Source: Diphasiastrum complanatum (lineage: Eukaryota; Streptophyta; Lycopodiopsida; Lycopodiales; Lycopodiaceae). From it: 64,000 nt of DNA. The notes beneath the pieces are model-generated. The model was not told where the DNA came from, made no database searches, and was given only the letters and a program-made list of their open reading frames with translations. Within the stretch, counting starts at the first letter, position 1, and each line of letters begins with the position of its first letter. Shown here one piece after another: positions 31,523 through 42,624 of this stretch. The translations under genes and the position numbers were made by a program. The stretch is from NCBI GenBank assembly GCA_029204225.1, contig CM055113.1, positions 28,243,934-28,307,933 of the forward strand. Direction: 5' to 3'.

Positions 31523-32485
31523 TCTAAGCCAACTGCTCCTGTCTGTTCAATGCAAGTAGAAATCTTACCAATCGAAACACATCCTGCTTGGGTCTTGACT
31601 CGGACACAAACCCACCGCCAAGCCCCTACACTTGCACCCAACAAAACTCAACTGCAGGCTGTTCCTCCAAGTGAAGATTCAACCCCGATAGTTTACCCTC
31701 ACCCATCTGAAGAAATTCGACTGCATCATCAGTATCGCCAGCAAATCCGCAATGCCGACTAACAATCTTCCTCTTCCCATAAAGTACCTCACAAGCCCTT
31801 TGAAAGCAAAACCCTTGAAGGTACCAAAGTTTGGAGAGATTTACTAGAAGACAATGTCACTCTTCCCTTCCATGTACTTTGGAAGCATGCTAGCCAGTGG
31901 AAACAACAAATCCAATCCAATACCACCACCACTACTAACGAGTTGCCTGAAATGCCCTTACATCTAACCAATCCACTCAGCGAACAAGGCAACATCAAAA
32001 TCCCAGCTACACATCATCAATCCTGTGAAGTTTTAGCAGTACTCGATGGAGGTTCCGGGGTTAACATCATTCCACATCCCTCATGATGGAATGGAATCTG
32101 AGAGACAAGCTACCCAAACCCACTTGTCAGCTTCAGATGGCTGATCAAAGTGTGGTCCGACCTACCGGTTTCCTTCCGCACGTGCTGATCAAACTAGGAG
32201 GTCTCAAGTTTTCTGTTGATCTTGTAGTACTTGATATTCCCAATAATGCCTATTCTTATGAATTACTACTTGGTCATTTGTGGCTCACCAATGCACGAGT
32301 CGTTCATGACTAGAGCAAAGGCCGAGTCACTTTTGGAAATTGTGACAATTCTGTCACCATTGATTCAACGGGTAAACTCAAACCTGCATGCATCCATGAC
32401 GAAGGATCCTCAACCACCAACTCAGTATTTGAGCCATACCAGTTCAGCCATGAAAAAGGTCATTATGTTAAATCTACTGATATCA
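31523..32485 (+). pseudogene. Gypsy B linker and aspartic protease
   Basis: A Pro/Thr/Gln-rich linker (31550-31762) leads to frames with KVWRDLLEDNVTLPFHVLWK and then the protease: VLAVLDGGSGVNIIP (DGG in place of D-S/T-G), LPKPTCQLQMADQSVVRPTG, FSVDLVVLDIPNNAYSYELL and LGHLWLTNARVVHD. Stops at several points (for example 32083 region and 32313). Confidence 0.7.
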
Positions 32486-32950
32486 TAAACTGGAGTCACA
32501 GTCTAGCAACCATTGATTGTGTGAATGCCGATTACTGTGCTTAGCATCAGGATAATTGTACCTCTCTAATTACCTGATCTGGATACACCTATCATCAATA
32601 TCAATTTTATTGATATTCTTCCACATCATGATGAACTGCTAAATGTTGCATGGCTACCTACTAATGAATCAGACAATTTATTCATTGATGAGGCGAACGT
32701 ATTACAAATTCAGAATTGCCCAGAAGATATGGACATTTCTGATATTCAGATCCTCACCTATATGGAGGCACTCCCACTTAGGACCTATCCGCAACATGCT
32801 TCCAAGGTGGAACCAGTTGCCAAGGTTGCAATTGAAAAGCCCGAGACAAAATTCTACCGTCCCAAATGCCCACACTATCCATGGGATCTCTATGAGGAGG
32901 TTTTCCGTTTACTCCATGCGTCATCTAGAGTATCGATATTTACGTCGTAA
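32486..32950 (+). pseudogene. Gypsy B pol linker, truncated before RT
   Basis: Frames with DMDISDIQILTYMEALPLRT and KFYRPKCPHYPWDLYEEVFR follow the protease in the order expected for the segment between protease and RT. No RT follows; the element is truncated at about 32950. Confidence 0.45.
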
Positions 32951-33675
32951 TTGCTATTTTTGAATGGTTTGAACTAGATTGACGATGGAATTGTTTTTCG
33001 TTAGGTAAGAGAGGAGGAGACAATCGGTTCATGATTTGAATTGTACTTATTAGTAAGGAATCGCTTCTTCATTTTAAAATTAAAACAATGTTCTACTAGT
33101 AGATCATACATTGCTAGTAGTGGAGCCTGGTTTTTTTTCATAGTAACTGCATGTGGCTGTTGGTCGGTCTATAAACTAGTTGACATACGGCATGATTGAT
33201 TAGTTGTGGAAATCGTTACGTTGGAATCATTTGTTCGTCATTTATGAGACGTATCAATTGGACCCGACCCCTGTGAAACACCAGAGCAGGTCGTCCACCA
33301 TCCGCGGTTGAAATACACCACCTTGGTTAAGCGTCACACTAGTCACACCCATCGTCGGTACTGTCTAGCGAAATACCTAGACCCGACGGTCAGTGAAAAT
33401 ACCGCCGCTTAGCAAACAAAGCAGTGCGTATAACTTGCACCCCACGAGCACATCATAGACAGTAAATCGGTTTCCAGCCCATGTAAGATTTTTCCTAACT
33501 GTAAGCCGAATTCAATGGGGAAAGATATATTAGCAAGATCCTAACGCGAATTAGCAATCAGATGTTTGTACGGAACCGTGACCCTAAAAAGCTAGTGAAT
33601 CATTGCATCAAAAGAACTAGCACCCCCTCCTTACAGTCATACTTCTAAGAGCCTGGAACACTCTCATTGGCTCGG
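32951..33675. other. Unassigned block, CG-richer than surroundings
   Basis: No open frame of note and no similarity noticed elsewhere in the window. 33250-33430 is rich in CG and CCG/CGG words, unlike the AT-rich flanks. Could be an older LTR or captured intron. I see no gene. Confidence 0.3.
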
Positions 33676-34366
33676 TGTTGGAAGTATTTCTAGTTTACGC
33701 GATGGCTAGATCTACTTACGAGTGTAGTATAAGAATGTAGAGATTTGTCCACTTTTTAAGTTTCTACAACAAGCTTCAACAGAATACAGAAAGAATCAAC
33801 ATGAATGAGAACACTAAGCCTTTCCCAACTAGTGCCCGTAACATAAATAAGCTAATTAATGACAACAATAAAATTCCTTGCTAAGGCAAACACAACTAGC
33901 AAGATTACTAAATCCTACGTAACACCCAAAGGGAGATAATAAGAATTACGGCTAAACTAAGCAATAAACACTTAGAACCATGTCACAATTAAAGGCCAAT
34001 GAAAGGAGGCAAGAGGAGGCCCGAGCACCTTCCCTCAAGCTATGTACCTTCCAATGGGAACACAATGAAATACAAGATAATCACAATAGTAATTTTGCCT
34101 TAATCACAAAGTGTTGTTTACAATGCAAATACCTCTCCTTTTATGGCAAGGAGGGTCTTCCATAAGTGGTTACTAACTTATGGGACTAATTTGTTTCTAG
34201 CCTTTCTAGAACTTCTAACTTAGGATTTAGAACTTCAAAGTCCTTAACTTAGGAAAACTTAAGATAAAATATTTCTAATCTTAAGTTTCCTAAGTCTAAG
34301 TTCTAAATCTAAGTTTAAGCTATTTTATTATTATTTAAGCTTCTATTCATGGACTTACAAAACACT
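33676..34366 (-). repeat. LTR-B, inverted copy (3' LTR of accessory-frame unit)
   Basis: 691 bp, beginning on the plus strand TGTTGGAAGTATTTCTAG; the reverse complement matches 29473-30163 throughout. Relative to the minus-strand frames at 34469-36837 it is downstream, as a 3' LTR should be. Confidence 0.75.
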
Positions 34367-34468
34367 TTTCGTCCTGGATCTTTTGTGCTTCTTGGAGGCG
34401 ATACTATTGTTGTCGGGAGTGGTAGATTGTCGTGTCGATGCCCTCCATCATTTGCCACCATAATTTAT

Positions 34469-35122
34469 TCAGGAAGGGCATGAGTTTGTAATAATGGAGC
34501 ATACTCTGGAGAAAGTTATGGGTTTTCCATAGTTCCACCATATCAACGTGCAGGGCAGAAGTGAGTGTAGCGCGATAATAGAGCCTTGCAACGTTGATAT
34601 GGTCGTCTTGCGTTGCAAGGGTTTATTGATATCAAGGGCAATTGGGGGTAACCCTCGATCCCAAAAACCTCTAAGTTCTGTCAAAAATACCACCAGGCCA
34701 CAATTATCCACAAAATATCTGACGTCGCGATCATGATTGCCATGGTACTTCTGGTAAAATACTCGGCAGTTGGTGACCATGTCTTCAGCTAAGTTACCGG
34801 TATCTACGCCTGTGAGCTTAGGCCAAAAGATTTTGTTCTTGACCTTGGTGGCAAGAAACGGTTCTTGCCTCGCTACTGGATAGTAATAAGGATTTGTGCG
34901 CATGTAGGAGGGGGCTTCGAGATACCGTGCCATTGAGGTCTTACTTTGCAAGAAGAGCTGATGATGCCAGAGAGGTTGTGGATCCAGGAGTTTGACTGCT
35001 TTTTTATGTGTTTTACTTCGGTCCAGATCTGGCAGTATGTAGCCACCTCGCTCTCTTGTTGTTGGATATTTCTTGGCAAACTCCTGAGAGACGCACAACT
35101 CCTTGTTTGGTTCTAGGGGCAT
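34469..35122 (-). pseudogene. Gypsy accessory protein, C-terminal part (LTR-B unit)
   Basis: A 217-residue frame with KAVKLLDPQPLWHHQLFLQS, YLEAPSYMRTNPYYYPVARQ, ATKVKNKIFWPKLTGVDTGN and LAEDMVTNCRVFYQKYHGNH. Near 34610 the reading moves to another frame: ARLYYRATLTSALHVDMVEL, then LQSMLHYYKLMPFLNKLWWQ and MMEGIDTTI. The RTNPYYYP and ARLYYRAT blocks match the tail of the LTR-A element (RVDPYYVLIP and ARLYFCAT). Function unknown; position just before the LTR. Confidence 0.55.
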
Positions 35123-36088
35123 GATTTTGTGTCAAATGGTTGGGGCTTCAGAAGCAATCTCATGTTGAATTTGTGGATCAGGTTTAGGAGAGAGAGGAAG
35201 TGAGGGGTTAGCTTCAACAATTCTTTGTGACTCAAGAGAAAATTGTCTTGGAATGAAAGGGGGTTTAGTGGTGTCGAGAGGGTTAGAAGCGGTAGAAGGA
35301 AAAAGATAATGTTGGGAACTGGTACCCCCAGAGCTTGACGGATTGGTTGGTGTTTGAGCTCCTTGCCCCAGGGGTTGGCCTTGAAATACGGAGCCTTGAG
35401 TTGCAGGAGGAGGCTATTGGAATCCTGCTCCATCTCCATCATCTGGTCCATCAAAGTGGTGCCTGAATCATGGAATTGGGCGTGCTCTGCATGAACCGAC
35501 GGTGTCGACTAGACAGTGGCCTTTAAGCGTTCTTCCAGGGTGGCTATGTACTGGTTTAAGGCCTCAACGAAGGCAATGTATGATTGTTGAAATTTTGAGT
35601 GCTGCTCCGTCATGGCTTTCAACTTTGGGCCAGCGTTTGATAGGCCACCACTGTCATGGTAATGCGAAGTCGTTGAAGTCCACCATTTTCAATTATTCCT
35701 TCATAGCGAAACGTGCTGCTTGTGAATCTGCTACGGCCTCATCCTTTTCGGCTTTGAGGATATCGATGGTTTGCTGTATGTTGGATACCTTTAGTTGGAG
35801 CTGGTTCTGGAGGTGGAGTAGCATCTGCTGCAATTGTTGATTGTAATTCGTAAGGTTCTGAATCTACAGCTGTTGTTGTTTGTTTTCCTCCTCCAGCCTT
35901 GCTTTTTCTTTTTGAAGGTTCGCCATAGCACCATCGTCGAATTGCCGCATAGTATATTGTCCCCCTAGGGTGCCGAATAGATTGTATTGGAGCTCACTCA
36001 CCAACCATATCACTTTTTGGGTTGCAAGGGGTAACCGCTCCCAAGGACCAATGTCAGGGAGGGTGCATGTGTAGTTAGGATACGACAT
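35123..36088 (-). pseudogene. Gypsy accessory protein, coiled-coil part (LTR-B unit)
   Basis: From an ATG at 36088: SYPNYTCTLPDIGPWERLPL, FGTLGGQYTMRQFDDGAMAN, LQKEKARLEEENKQQQL, a TAG, then more heptad sequence (NLTNYNQQLQQMLLHLQNQL, IDILKAEKDEAVADSQAARF) to a stop near 35685. A separate frame (35454-35113) holds a Pro/Leu/Ser/Thr-rich region. It parallels the coiled coil at 5154-6167. Confidence 0.45.
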
Positions 36089-36837
36089 TGGGTTAAATGG
36101 TAGAAAATCAGGAGCAGGACTATACGGAGGTGTATGAAAAGCAGGTGGAGGTGATTGTGGATTGAGGGGTACAAGAGGTGGGGAGATATTGCGTGGCGGA
36201 GATTGTTGGATTGGGTTAGTGGTGACAGTGGTTGATGGAATTGCACTTAGTAATTATAATGCAAAATCATCTACGTTGATTGTGGAGTCAAGTAGGGTGG
36301 AGATTTGTACAGGTGAGGGCTTTTGTGGAAGTGTGGAAGTGAAGCTCGTGTTGAGAGTTAGTGAGGGTGTGGAGGTGGCAGTAAATAGTGGGGATGGTGG
36401 TGGGAGTGTGAGAGTAAGTGATGGAGAGGAGATTGCATGTGTGGACGGAATCAGCCCCATAAAATCAAAGCCGGAAGTGCCTGCCGTCCAGGAGCTGTCT
36501 GCTGCTGCCACTACTGCTTGTTTGCATTGCTGGGCCTGGTGAAGTAAGGTCATCTGCTACTCTAGGACCTCCTTTGGGACCTGAGATGGTTTAAGGCTCC
36601 CTCCAGATTCAGCATATTCCACCCCGATGTCGCTGGATAGAATATCATGAGGGACATCGGCTTCTGTGCTGATTGCCTTCCCTTTCTGCTTCTTAGTAGG
36701 TGGGGCTGGTGACCGGTTCGGCTGTTTGTTAAGGGGTGGCTCACTTTTTTGTGCTGGGATGTAGAGAAGGGTGGAGGACTATATATAGACTTTTTTTTGA
36801 AATATGAGCTTTGTGGTAGCTTGTGGTTATTGTTCAT
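36089..36837 (-). pseudogene. Pro/Ser/Thr-rich N-terminal region of accessory frame (LTR-B unit)
   Basis: Frames 36837-36562 (MNNNHKLPQSSYFKKKSIYS) and 36553-36254 (SSPSLTLTLPPPSPLFTATS) are low-complexity and on the same strand. They correspond in place and composition to the Pro/Ser/Thr-rich part ahead of the coiled coil in the LTR-A element, without clear residue-level match. No counterpart of the 300-residue frame at 6375-7277 is seen. Confidence 0.35.
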
Positions 36838-36854
36838 CTTTGGTTCTCTTCAAC

Positions 36855-36915
36855 AATGGTCAAGATGTTGTCATGTCGATTGAATTTTTAATCCCATCTT
36901 TAGATTTCATTGGGT
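36855..36915 (+). pseudogene. Gypsy integrase scrap
   Basis: The plus-strand frame GQDVVMSIEFLIPSLDFIG matches the integrase C-terminal side at about 10990-11045 (YGQDAGMPIEFLIPSL). It abuts the upstream end of the accessory unit in the opposite orientation. Confidence 0.7.
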
Positions 36916-36937
36916 TACTCACCAAAAGCAAATCTTA

Positions 36938-36950
36938 TCTCTGATACTAT
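36938..36950 (-). other. Possible initiator-Met primer-binding site
   Basis: TCTCTGATACTAT on the plus strand matches 11 of 13 bases of the reverse complement of ATGGTATCAGAGC. It points in the minus direction, upstream of the accessory unit. No LTR is recognised beside it. Confidence 0.3.
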
Positions 36951-37079
36951 GGGCCATAACCCTAACACCAAGGCATGTCATAAATTTTTAATGCACCAAA
37001 AGGTGCTATTGAGGAGCGGTTGCTTGAAAACTATCACAATGTGACTATGGAGTACGACCATTGTGTTTCGATAGATTTT

Positions 37080-37990
37080 TATTTTTTGCTTGAAAACTAG
37101 ATCGCTGGGTCTGTGATTCGCGAATCGTGATTCTGAACCCAAAATCGCAATTTTTTTTTGTTTTTTTGGAAAAAATAGCTTATGGCTGAAATTTTTTTAG
37201 GGGATCAATGGTCAAACTAGCGTTTGTCTCTCAGAAGTGCAGTAGATGGGGCACAAACAGATCTTATTTTCAGTAGTTATTTGGTTATTGTTTGCTCTGG
37301 TTTTCAGTAAATGTTACTCTTACAGTTTGGGCTATCAACTGTATGCATGATGATCACTTTTGCAATCATTTCATTGGAGATGTGAGTGCAATGTGCATAC
37401 AGTTAAGGGCATAAATATTGGGCCCTTCTTGGAGCGCATTTGGACCCCATTTTTATCTACGGGGGGGGCGGTAGCATTTTTATCTATAGTGTCTCTATAG
37501 CAAGATATTCTAGGGGGTTCGGGAGGCGGTAGCCCTCGGAAAAACAAGGGGTCCGGGGGGTGGTAGCCCCCTGGTGGGGGGTTTGGGGGGCAACACATTC
37601 TGTTATTGTGTAAATCAGTCATCTAAAGTCTATTCTAGATCGCCATTGAAGCCCCTCTCCAGGGTGCATGGTTGGATAGCACCATCATATGTACTTGCTT
37701 TATTATAATCAGAATCACAGATTCATGTTCATTGTTTTCTTGTCTACACTAAATTTTGTTGTCAATTATAACAGGATTAATGCACCTAAACTGGACCATC
37801 TTGCACCCGAAACAGTCGGCAAATTACACTGTCATAATGCTCTCAATCAGAGCTTTCATCTGATACCCATTTTGCCAAAAAAAAAAATTCAAAAAAAAAA
37901 ACCGATTCTGCACGATTCTGAGAAAATCACGGAACGTGATTCTTGAATCGCGATTTCGACCGCGATTCAGAATCGTGGTGCAACTATGGT
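37080..37990. repeat. Fold-back element with ATTCGCGAATCGTGATTC-type ends
   Basis: The left end (37095-37165: GATTCGCGAATCGTGATTCTG, then a T tract) is the approximate inverse of the right end (37870-37985: A tract, AATCACGG, TTGAATCGCGATTTCG, GATTCAGAATCGTGG). About 0.9 kb between ends; the interior is AT-rich with a G-run block at 37455-37600. Probably a non-autonomous DNA element. Target duplication not found. Confidence 0.45.
37455..37600 (+). repeat. G-run block with GGCGGTAGCC repeats
   Basis: GGGGGGGGCGGTAGC, GGGGGTTCGGGAGGCGGTAG, GGGGTCCGGGGGGTGGTAG and GGTGGGGGGTTTGGGGGG lie in close succession. At least four G-runs of three or more suggest quadruplex potential. Confidence 0.6.
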
Positions 37991-38671
37991 TTGGATATTA
38001 ATAGTAACATTTAATAATTAATAGTCTTAAGTCATAGAAATATCATTTGAACATACTAGAATGAGATGCTCATGGAGAATTGTCATGTACTTTTAATACA
38101 TCAATGCTTTTAAAGGCATTATAATGTCTAGTGTAAGTTTTATTAGTACCAGAATGAGCTATTAGCCTTAAGAATAAGGCGGTTCTCTCTTTGGGCCCTC
38201 CAAAGTACTTTAAATAAGGATAATAGGCCAACAAGGACTCAAATACACTTAATAAGGTTTAACAAGAGCTAATTGTCCTATAAAATAGTTGTGTTTAGTC
38301 AAGTTAGGGCATTGTCCAAGAGACATCACTTTTGGAATATTTTGGCTCATATGCAATTGGGAGAACTTGGATCTCCATCTCCTCTTCCTCCTTTGTGAAT
38401 GTGAGCCTTGGGATCTTGATCTTGCTAGATCTCATGCCCCTTTACATGAATCAATGTACCCTCCAATAAGTTGATTATTGTGCTTCCATATAATTTGGAC
38501 ACATGTGGCAATGATGATTGATACTTTGTGTGACCGATACATATGATTTGACTGTTATACAATATATTTTGTGGTTGTATATCATTTATAAACCAAAACA
38601 TAGATTCTTCTATGACCTTAGTTTGTGAGAATATTTATGAGATGGGGTTGTTTCAGTTGATAACAAAAAAA
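37991..38671. other. Non-coding gap
   Basis: AT-rich; no gene, element end or repeat recognised. Confidence 0.35.
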
Positions 38672-39544
38672 GCAGTGTTTAGGAAAGCCGACATTTCTTG
38701 AGAATGGAGTTGACATCTTTCGTCAAAAATCGATTTCATAAAAAATTCACAAGAAGTTGACTTCAAAAAATTGACAACTTTTTTAAAATGCAAGAAATTT
38801 TAGGTTTGTCATTTTCACATGGAGGAAATTTTCATTTAATAAACTAGGTAGATCCTTATAAAATTTGGGTTACATAGGTTTATTAAGTCAATAAAATAAA
38901 TTTCAATGTAAATATTTAATGTTATGCCGACAAAAAATATGAGATGCAACATCTCGAAGTCAAAAAATTTCAAAAATTGATAACTTCCAAAAAAATGTAG
39001 GAAATTGGAGGAAAATCTCAAGTAGCAATGCTAGAAAAAATTGGCAAAGTATAGAAATGGAATTGGCACGTTTTCTCAAAAATTGACATTATAAAATATT
39101 GGACGATTTTTTACACAAGCATATATACCATATATAAGTAAAAGCCGTCAAAAAACTGATGCACTATCAAGGAGTTTTCTAAACACTGGCCCTCTGTGTT
39201 CGGAAAAGTCGACATCTCTTGAGAATGGAACCGACATCTTTTATAGAAAATCGATTTCAATAAAAATTCACAAATTGTCTTTAAAAAACCTTCAACTTAA
39301 ATGCAAAAAATCTTAGGTTTGTCATTTTCACATGGAGGAAATTTTTGTCTAATAAACTAGGTAGATCCTTATAAAAGTTGGTTTATTGAGTCTATAAAAT
39401 AAAATTTTAATGTAAATATTTAATTGCTTTGCCGACAAAAAATTTGAGATGCAAGATATCGAAGGCAAAAATTTTAAAAACCAATAACTTCAAAAGAAAT
39501 GCAAGAAATTGGAGGGAAACCTTAAGGATGTTTTTCGAACACTG
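38672..39544. mobile_element. hAT-like non-autonomous element, tandem dimer
   Basis: The outer ends are CAGTGTTTAGGAAAGCC and (inverse) CAGTGTTCGAAAAACATCC. A tail-to-head junction lies at 39175-39205 (TTTTCTAAACACTG, spacer, CTGTGTTCGGAAAAG). The two halves (38673-39188 and 39194-39544) are alike along most of their length, for example TTAGGTTTGTCATTTTCACA and AATAAACTAGGTAGATCCTT. CAAAAAAA flanks both sides (38664-38671 and 39545-39552), a candidate 8-bp target duplication as in hAT elements, though low in complexity. No transposase. Confidence 0.55.
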
Positions 39545-39814
39545 CAAAAAAAGACAAATTGATGATAACCAAATGGTTTAGCTTGATAGATGTTCTTTAT
39601 TTATCGACATATATATTACAACAAGATTCAACTTGTTTTACATAGTGAATTTTGAAGCCAGTTGAAAAAATTGTTTGGTTTTTATGTAGGATCAGTCTAG
39701 TCTTTCGACTCACGACTTTGATTTGATTCGATACACATAGTGCATGCACCAAGGCATCGTCCACTCCATCATCAGTTCAATTCCCAACATGAGGAAGAGC
39801 AGCTTGCCTTCACA
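39545..39814. other. Non-coding gap
   Basis: Nothing recognised apart from degenerate copia-like sequence near its right end. Confidence 0.3.
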
Positions 39815-40012
39815 ATCAGCACACTATCTCAATACATGTCGAATCCAGGCCTAACCACATTGGAAAACTCTACAAAGTATTGAGATACATACAAGCCACA
39901 AATCATTATGCTTTGTGTAATGATGAAAATTCAGTGGATGCATTAATCTTGACAGCTTATTCAGATTCAGACAAGGCTGGGAATGTGGATAGTAGGAAAT
40001 TCACTTTTGACT
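39815..40012 (+). pseudogene. Copia RNase H remnant
   Basis: Frames read AFTISTLSQYMSNPGLTTLE, then LRYIQATNHYALCND and LILTAYSDSDKAGNVDSRKF. These are the copia signatures FAVSTLSQYM.NP, LRYI.GT and YSDADWAGD.D.R.ST. At least one frameshift lies between. Confidence 0.65.
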
Positions 40013-40600
40013 AAAAACCGTTCGCGACAAGAGATTCATAACAAAAAGTTGAAACAATGCTACTTTGTGCTCCCGTTCTAGATTAAAATGCATGACAAAA
40101 AGGATTCTTGAATAGCAATGGAGGAAACACGCTCAGATTAAGAATCCAAGGAATTGAAACCGCTGGAGTCTAGCGCTATCAAATCTTCATTTGACCCTGG
40201 CTAGACTTGAAAGCAAAGGTTTAAAAATGCGCCTGCACAAAAAGAACTGGACTTTACTATGCCTTCAGACAGATAAGTGATGGCTTTCACTACGGCCAGC
40301 GAGATTATACATGCAGACACATTTCAATAGCAGATATCGCACTTCGTTGAGGAAAAGAGTAGTGCCTTCGATGTGACTGATATTTTTGAATTTCTTTTCA
40401 CTTCATAGAAAAGATTTCAGCAAGCGGCCTTCAACATTGATTTAGCTTGCTTCACATTTCCATTATAACTGAAATCGTTGATTGTGCCTTCATCACAAAG
40501 TCAGCGATAGACAGAGAACTTCACATAGGAAGATACACGCTGACTTCAAGAGAAGAAAACAGAGACAGAAGTCGCGATCCACAGAGAGATAGAAGTCGAG
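40013..40600. other. Non-coding gap
   Basis: No gene recognised. 40490-40600 leads into an AG tract; the open frames there are simple-repeat products. Confidence 0.35.
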
Positions 40601-40615
40601 AGAGAGAAAAGGTTC

Positions 40616-40662
<47 letters not shown>
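40616..40662 (+). repeat. (GA)n microsatellite
   Basis: About 23 GA units, followed by CG and A runs (CGCGCGCGCG near 40699-40708, A15 near 40722-40736). Confidence 0.9.
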
Positions 40663-40664
<2 letters not shown>

Positions 40665-40739
40665 TGAGCGAGGTGAAAAACATTTGAAATCTGTGTGCGC
40701 GCGCGCGCGAGTGCCCCCCCAAAAAAAAAAAAAAAAGGC

Positions 40740-41303
40740 TTGTGTGTTATTTCATACACATTTTTTTTCAAACAATTTTTTTGTTCTTTTCTTTGCAAAT
40801 GAGTGATGTTTTTCGCGGGCAGAGCGTGACATTTTTGTGGCAAAAACACATTCTCTCTTTAAAATAGTTTTATATTTCGTTGTTGCGAACGATTTTGTTT
40901 CTTTTGAATTTTTTTTTGCGCGGAAGCTTCACAGGAACCTAGACACGCGACTACACATCACTAAACAGATTCCATTCTAGCAATCAAGACAACATAAGAC
41001 AAGGAGATGCACAAAAATAAAGCAATCAATTATCAGTTTGATTTTTAGAGCGAGATCGTCAGTGTCTCATTCATTGGCGGCCCTAACGCTCTGCTCTTTC
41101 GCTGTGTTCTGCTCGTTGGCAGACTTTCATGCACAGCTCTTTCGTTTCTAGTCTTTTTTCTTTTTCTGCTCTACTATCTATCTCACTGTATCTTACAGTT
41201 TTCATTATGATTTAGAAGAATAGTTTATATCTCCACTATGTGGAGTTTACAAGATAGCTAAACAAAGAATTACAAGAGTAGTTAACGCTAATCAACTAAT
41301 CAA
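40740..41303. other. Non-coding gap, possible LTR of copia E
   Basis: Lies downstream of the minus-strand copia E remnant. No LTR partner is found in the window. Confidence 0.3.
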
Positions 41304-42128
41304 CTACTCTTCGTTGTTACTACCCGTTTCAGCTGGGCGTGAAGTTTGAGACTCCAAGCCCGTTGAGCTGCCAGCTGGCAGCGCAAAAGATTCCCTTTCG
41401 TTTCTTTTGTTTCCTTCCGTTTCTTTTTGTTTTGCGTCGCTTTGCGGTTTTTGCGGTCCTGGAGGCATGTTTACGATTCGCGAATCGTTCGTCCTGTCCT
41501 GGAAGCACGTTGACTTTCGCGAATTGCTTGATCTTCGCAAATCGTTCGACCTTCGAGTCAAGGCACATTAACTTTCGCGTCGCAGCAAAGTTGTAGGAGT
41601 TCACCATTTTTTACACTCCCTCTTGAACCTTGCAGCTTTGCACGTTTAATCCAATTGCCTTCATTTGCATCGGTCCACAGACATCTAAGTGGACAAGCTC
41701 AGGAACTTCCTTGGCTCTTCTTCCCTCATGTGTAAATGGATTCCGATGATGTTTGCCTTTCTGACAGGCTTCGCAGAACTCAGTATCGGGTCTTGATATC
41801 TTTAGACCTGTGACTATGTCTTTCTTACACATGTCAGGCATGCTCCTCATGTTCAGATGATACATTCTTCTATGCCAGAGCTGATCTTCATTCTCTGATG
41901 CATTTAATATGCTATCCGAGTTGTTGATTATCTTGGCTTGGTAGAGATTTCCTTCTTTGCATCCAACCGTCAGCAACTTGTTTGTATTTTTCTCGATCAT
42001 GCGGCATGTGTTGTCGTCGAACAAAACTCGAATGCCAAGATCTGCCATCTTGGAGACTGATAGCAGATCTTTTCTCAATGAAGGCACGTAGAGTGCTCCT
42101 GGCAATTCTGCTTGACCTAATAGTGTTC
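41304..42128 (-). pseudogene. Copia E integrase start, truncated and fused to foreign sequence
   Basis: The minus-strand frame 42105-41611 has GALYVPSLRKDLLSVSKMAD, HRRMYHLNMRSMPDMCKKDI, CEACQKGKHHRNPF (HHCC-type zinc module) and LVHLDVCGPMQMKAIG (first catalytic Asp). It then leaves the family. The following 41607-41304 frame (FAKIKQFAKVNVLPGQ, RKTKRNGRKQKKRKG) is basic, with TTCGCGAA-like DNA repeats, and is not copia. Confidence 0.75.
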
Positions 42129-42129
42129 A

Positions 42130-42600
42130 TAGCTGTAGAGTGCCGATGCCTTTGACATCGTGTCTGCTCCCATCACCTAGAATCACTGCTCTGTTATTTT
42201 CGAGTTCTCTGAAGTCGATCAAGATTTTCTTGTTGTAGGTGATGTGTGATGTTGCTCCTGAATCAATGACTACATCGTAGTCGTGTTCAGTGTAGTTTGT
42301 CGAAGCTTCATCAAGTATGGTGAAGGCTTCATCACCTCTATCTGCATCCTTGGATGACTCTACAACATTTGCTTTTTCAGCCTTGTTCTTTTTTTTTGGG
42401 TTGAATCTACAATCGTATGCAGAGTGCCTCTTTTTCTTGCAGTGCATGCAAGGTATTGCTGGATTGAACCAACATTTGTTGGTTGTATGGCCTGGCTTGT
42501 GACAGTGATCACAGGAAGAAAATTGTTGATTCGAGGACTTTGTCTTCTCGAATCTGGCTTTGTTCTTGTTTTTCTTCTTTTCTTTCGTGAAGAGGGCCTT
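42130..42600 (-). pseudogene. Copia E gag end and protease
   Basis: Frame with two zinc knuckles, CDHCHKPGHTTNKC and CMHCKKKRHSAYDC, a basic linker, then VVIDSGATSHITYNKK, the intact DSG protease active site. It ends at a TGA (42127-42129) after VKGIGTLQL, and the next frame resumes with GQAELPGALYVPS. The gag core upstream is missing; beyond about 42600 the plus strand carries a kinase fragment. Confidence 0.8.
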
Positions 42601-42624
42601 CTCTTGATCACTACTTCCTTCTCC

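Noticed and set aside
33980-34165. 61-codon frame conserved between 29674-29859 and 33980-34165
   Set aside because: Both lie in the two LTR-B copies; conservation follows from LTR identity, not from coding.
40447-40849. Arg/Glu-rich or Leu/Ser-rich 118-119-codon frames
   Set aside because: Products of the GA microsatellite and A tract.
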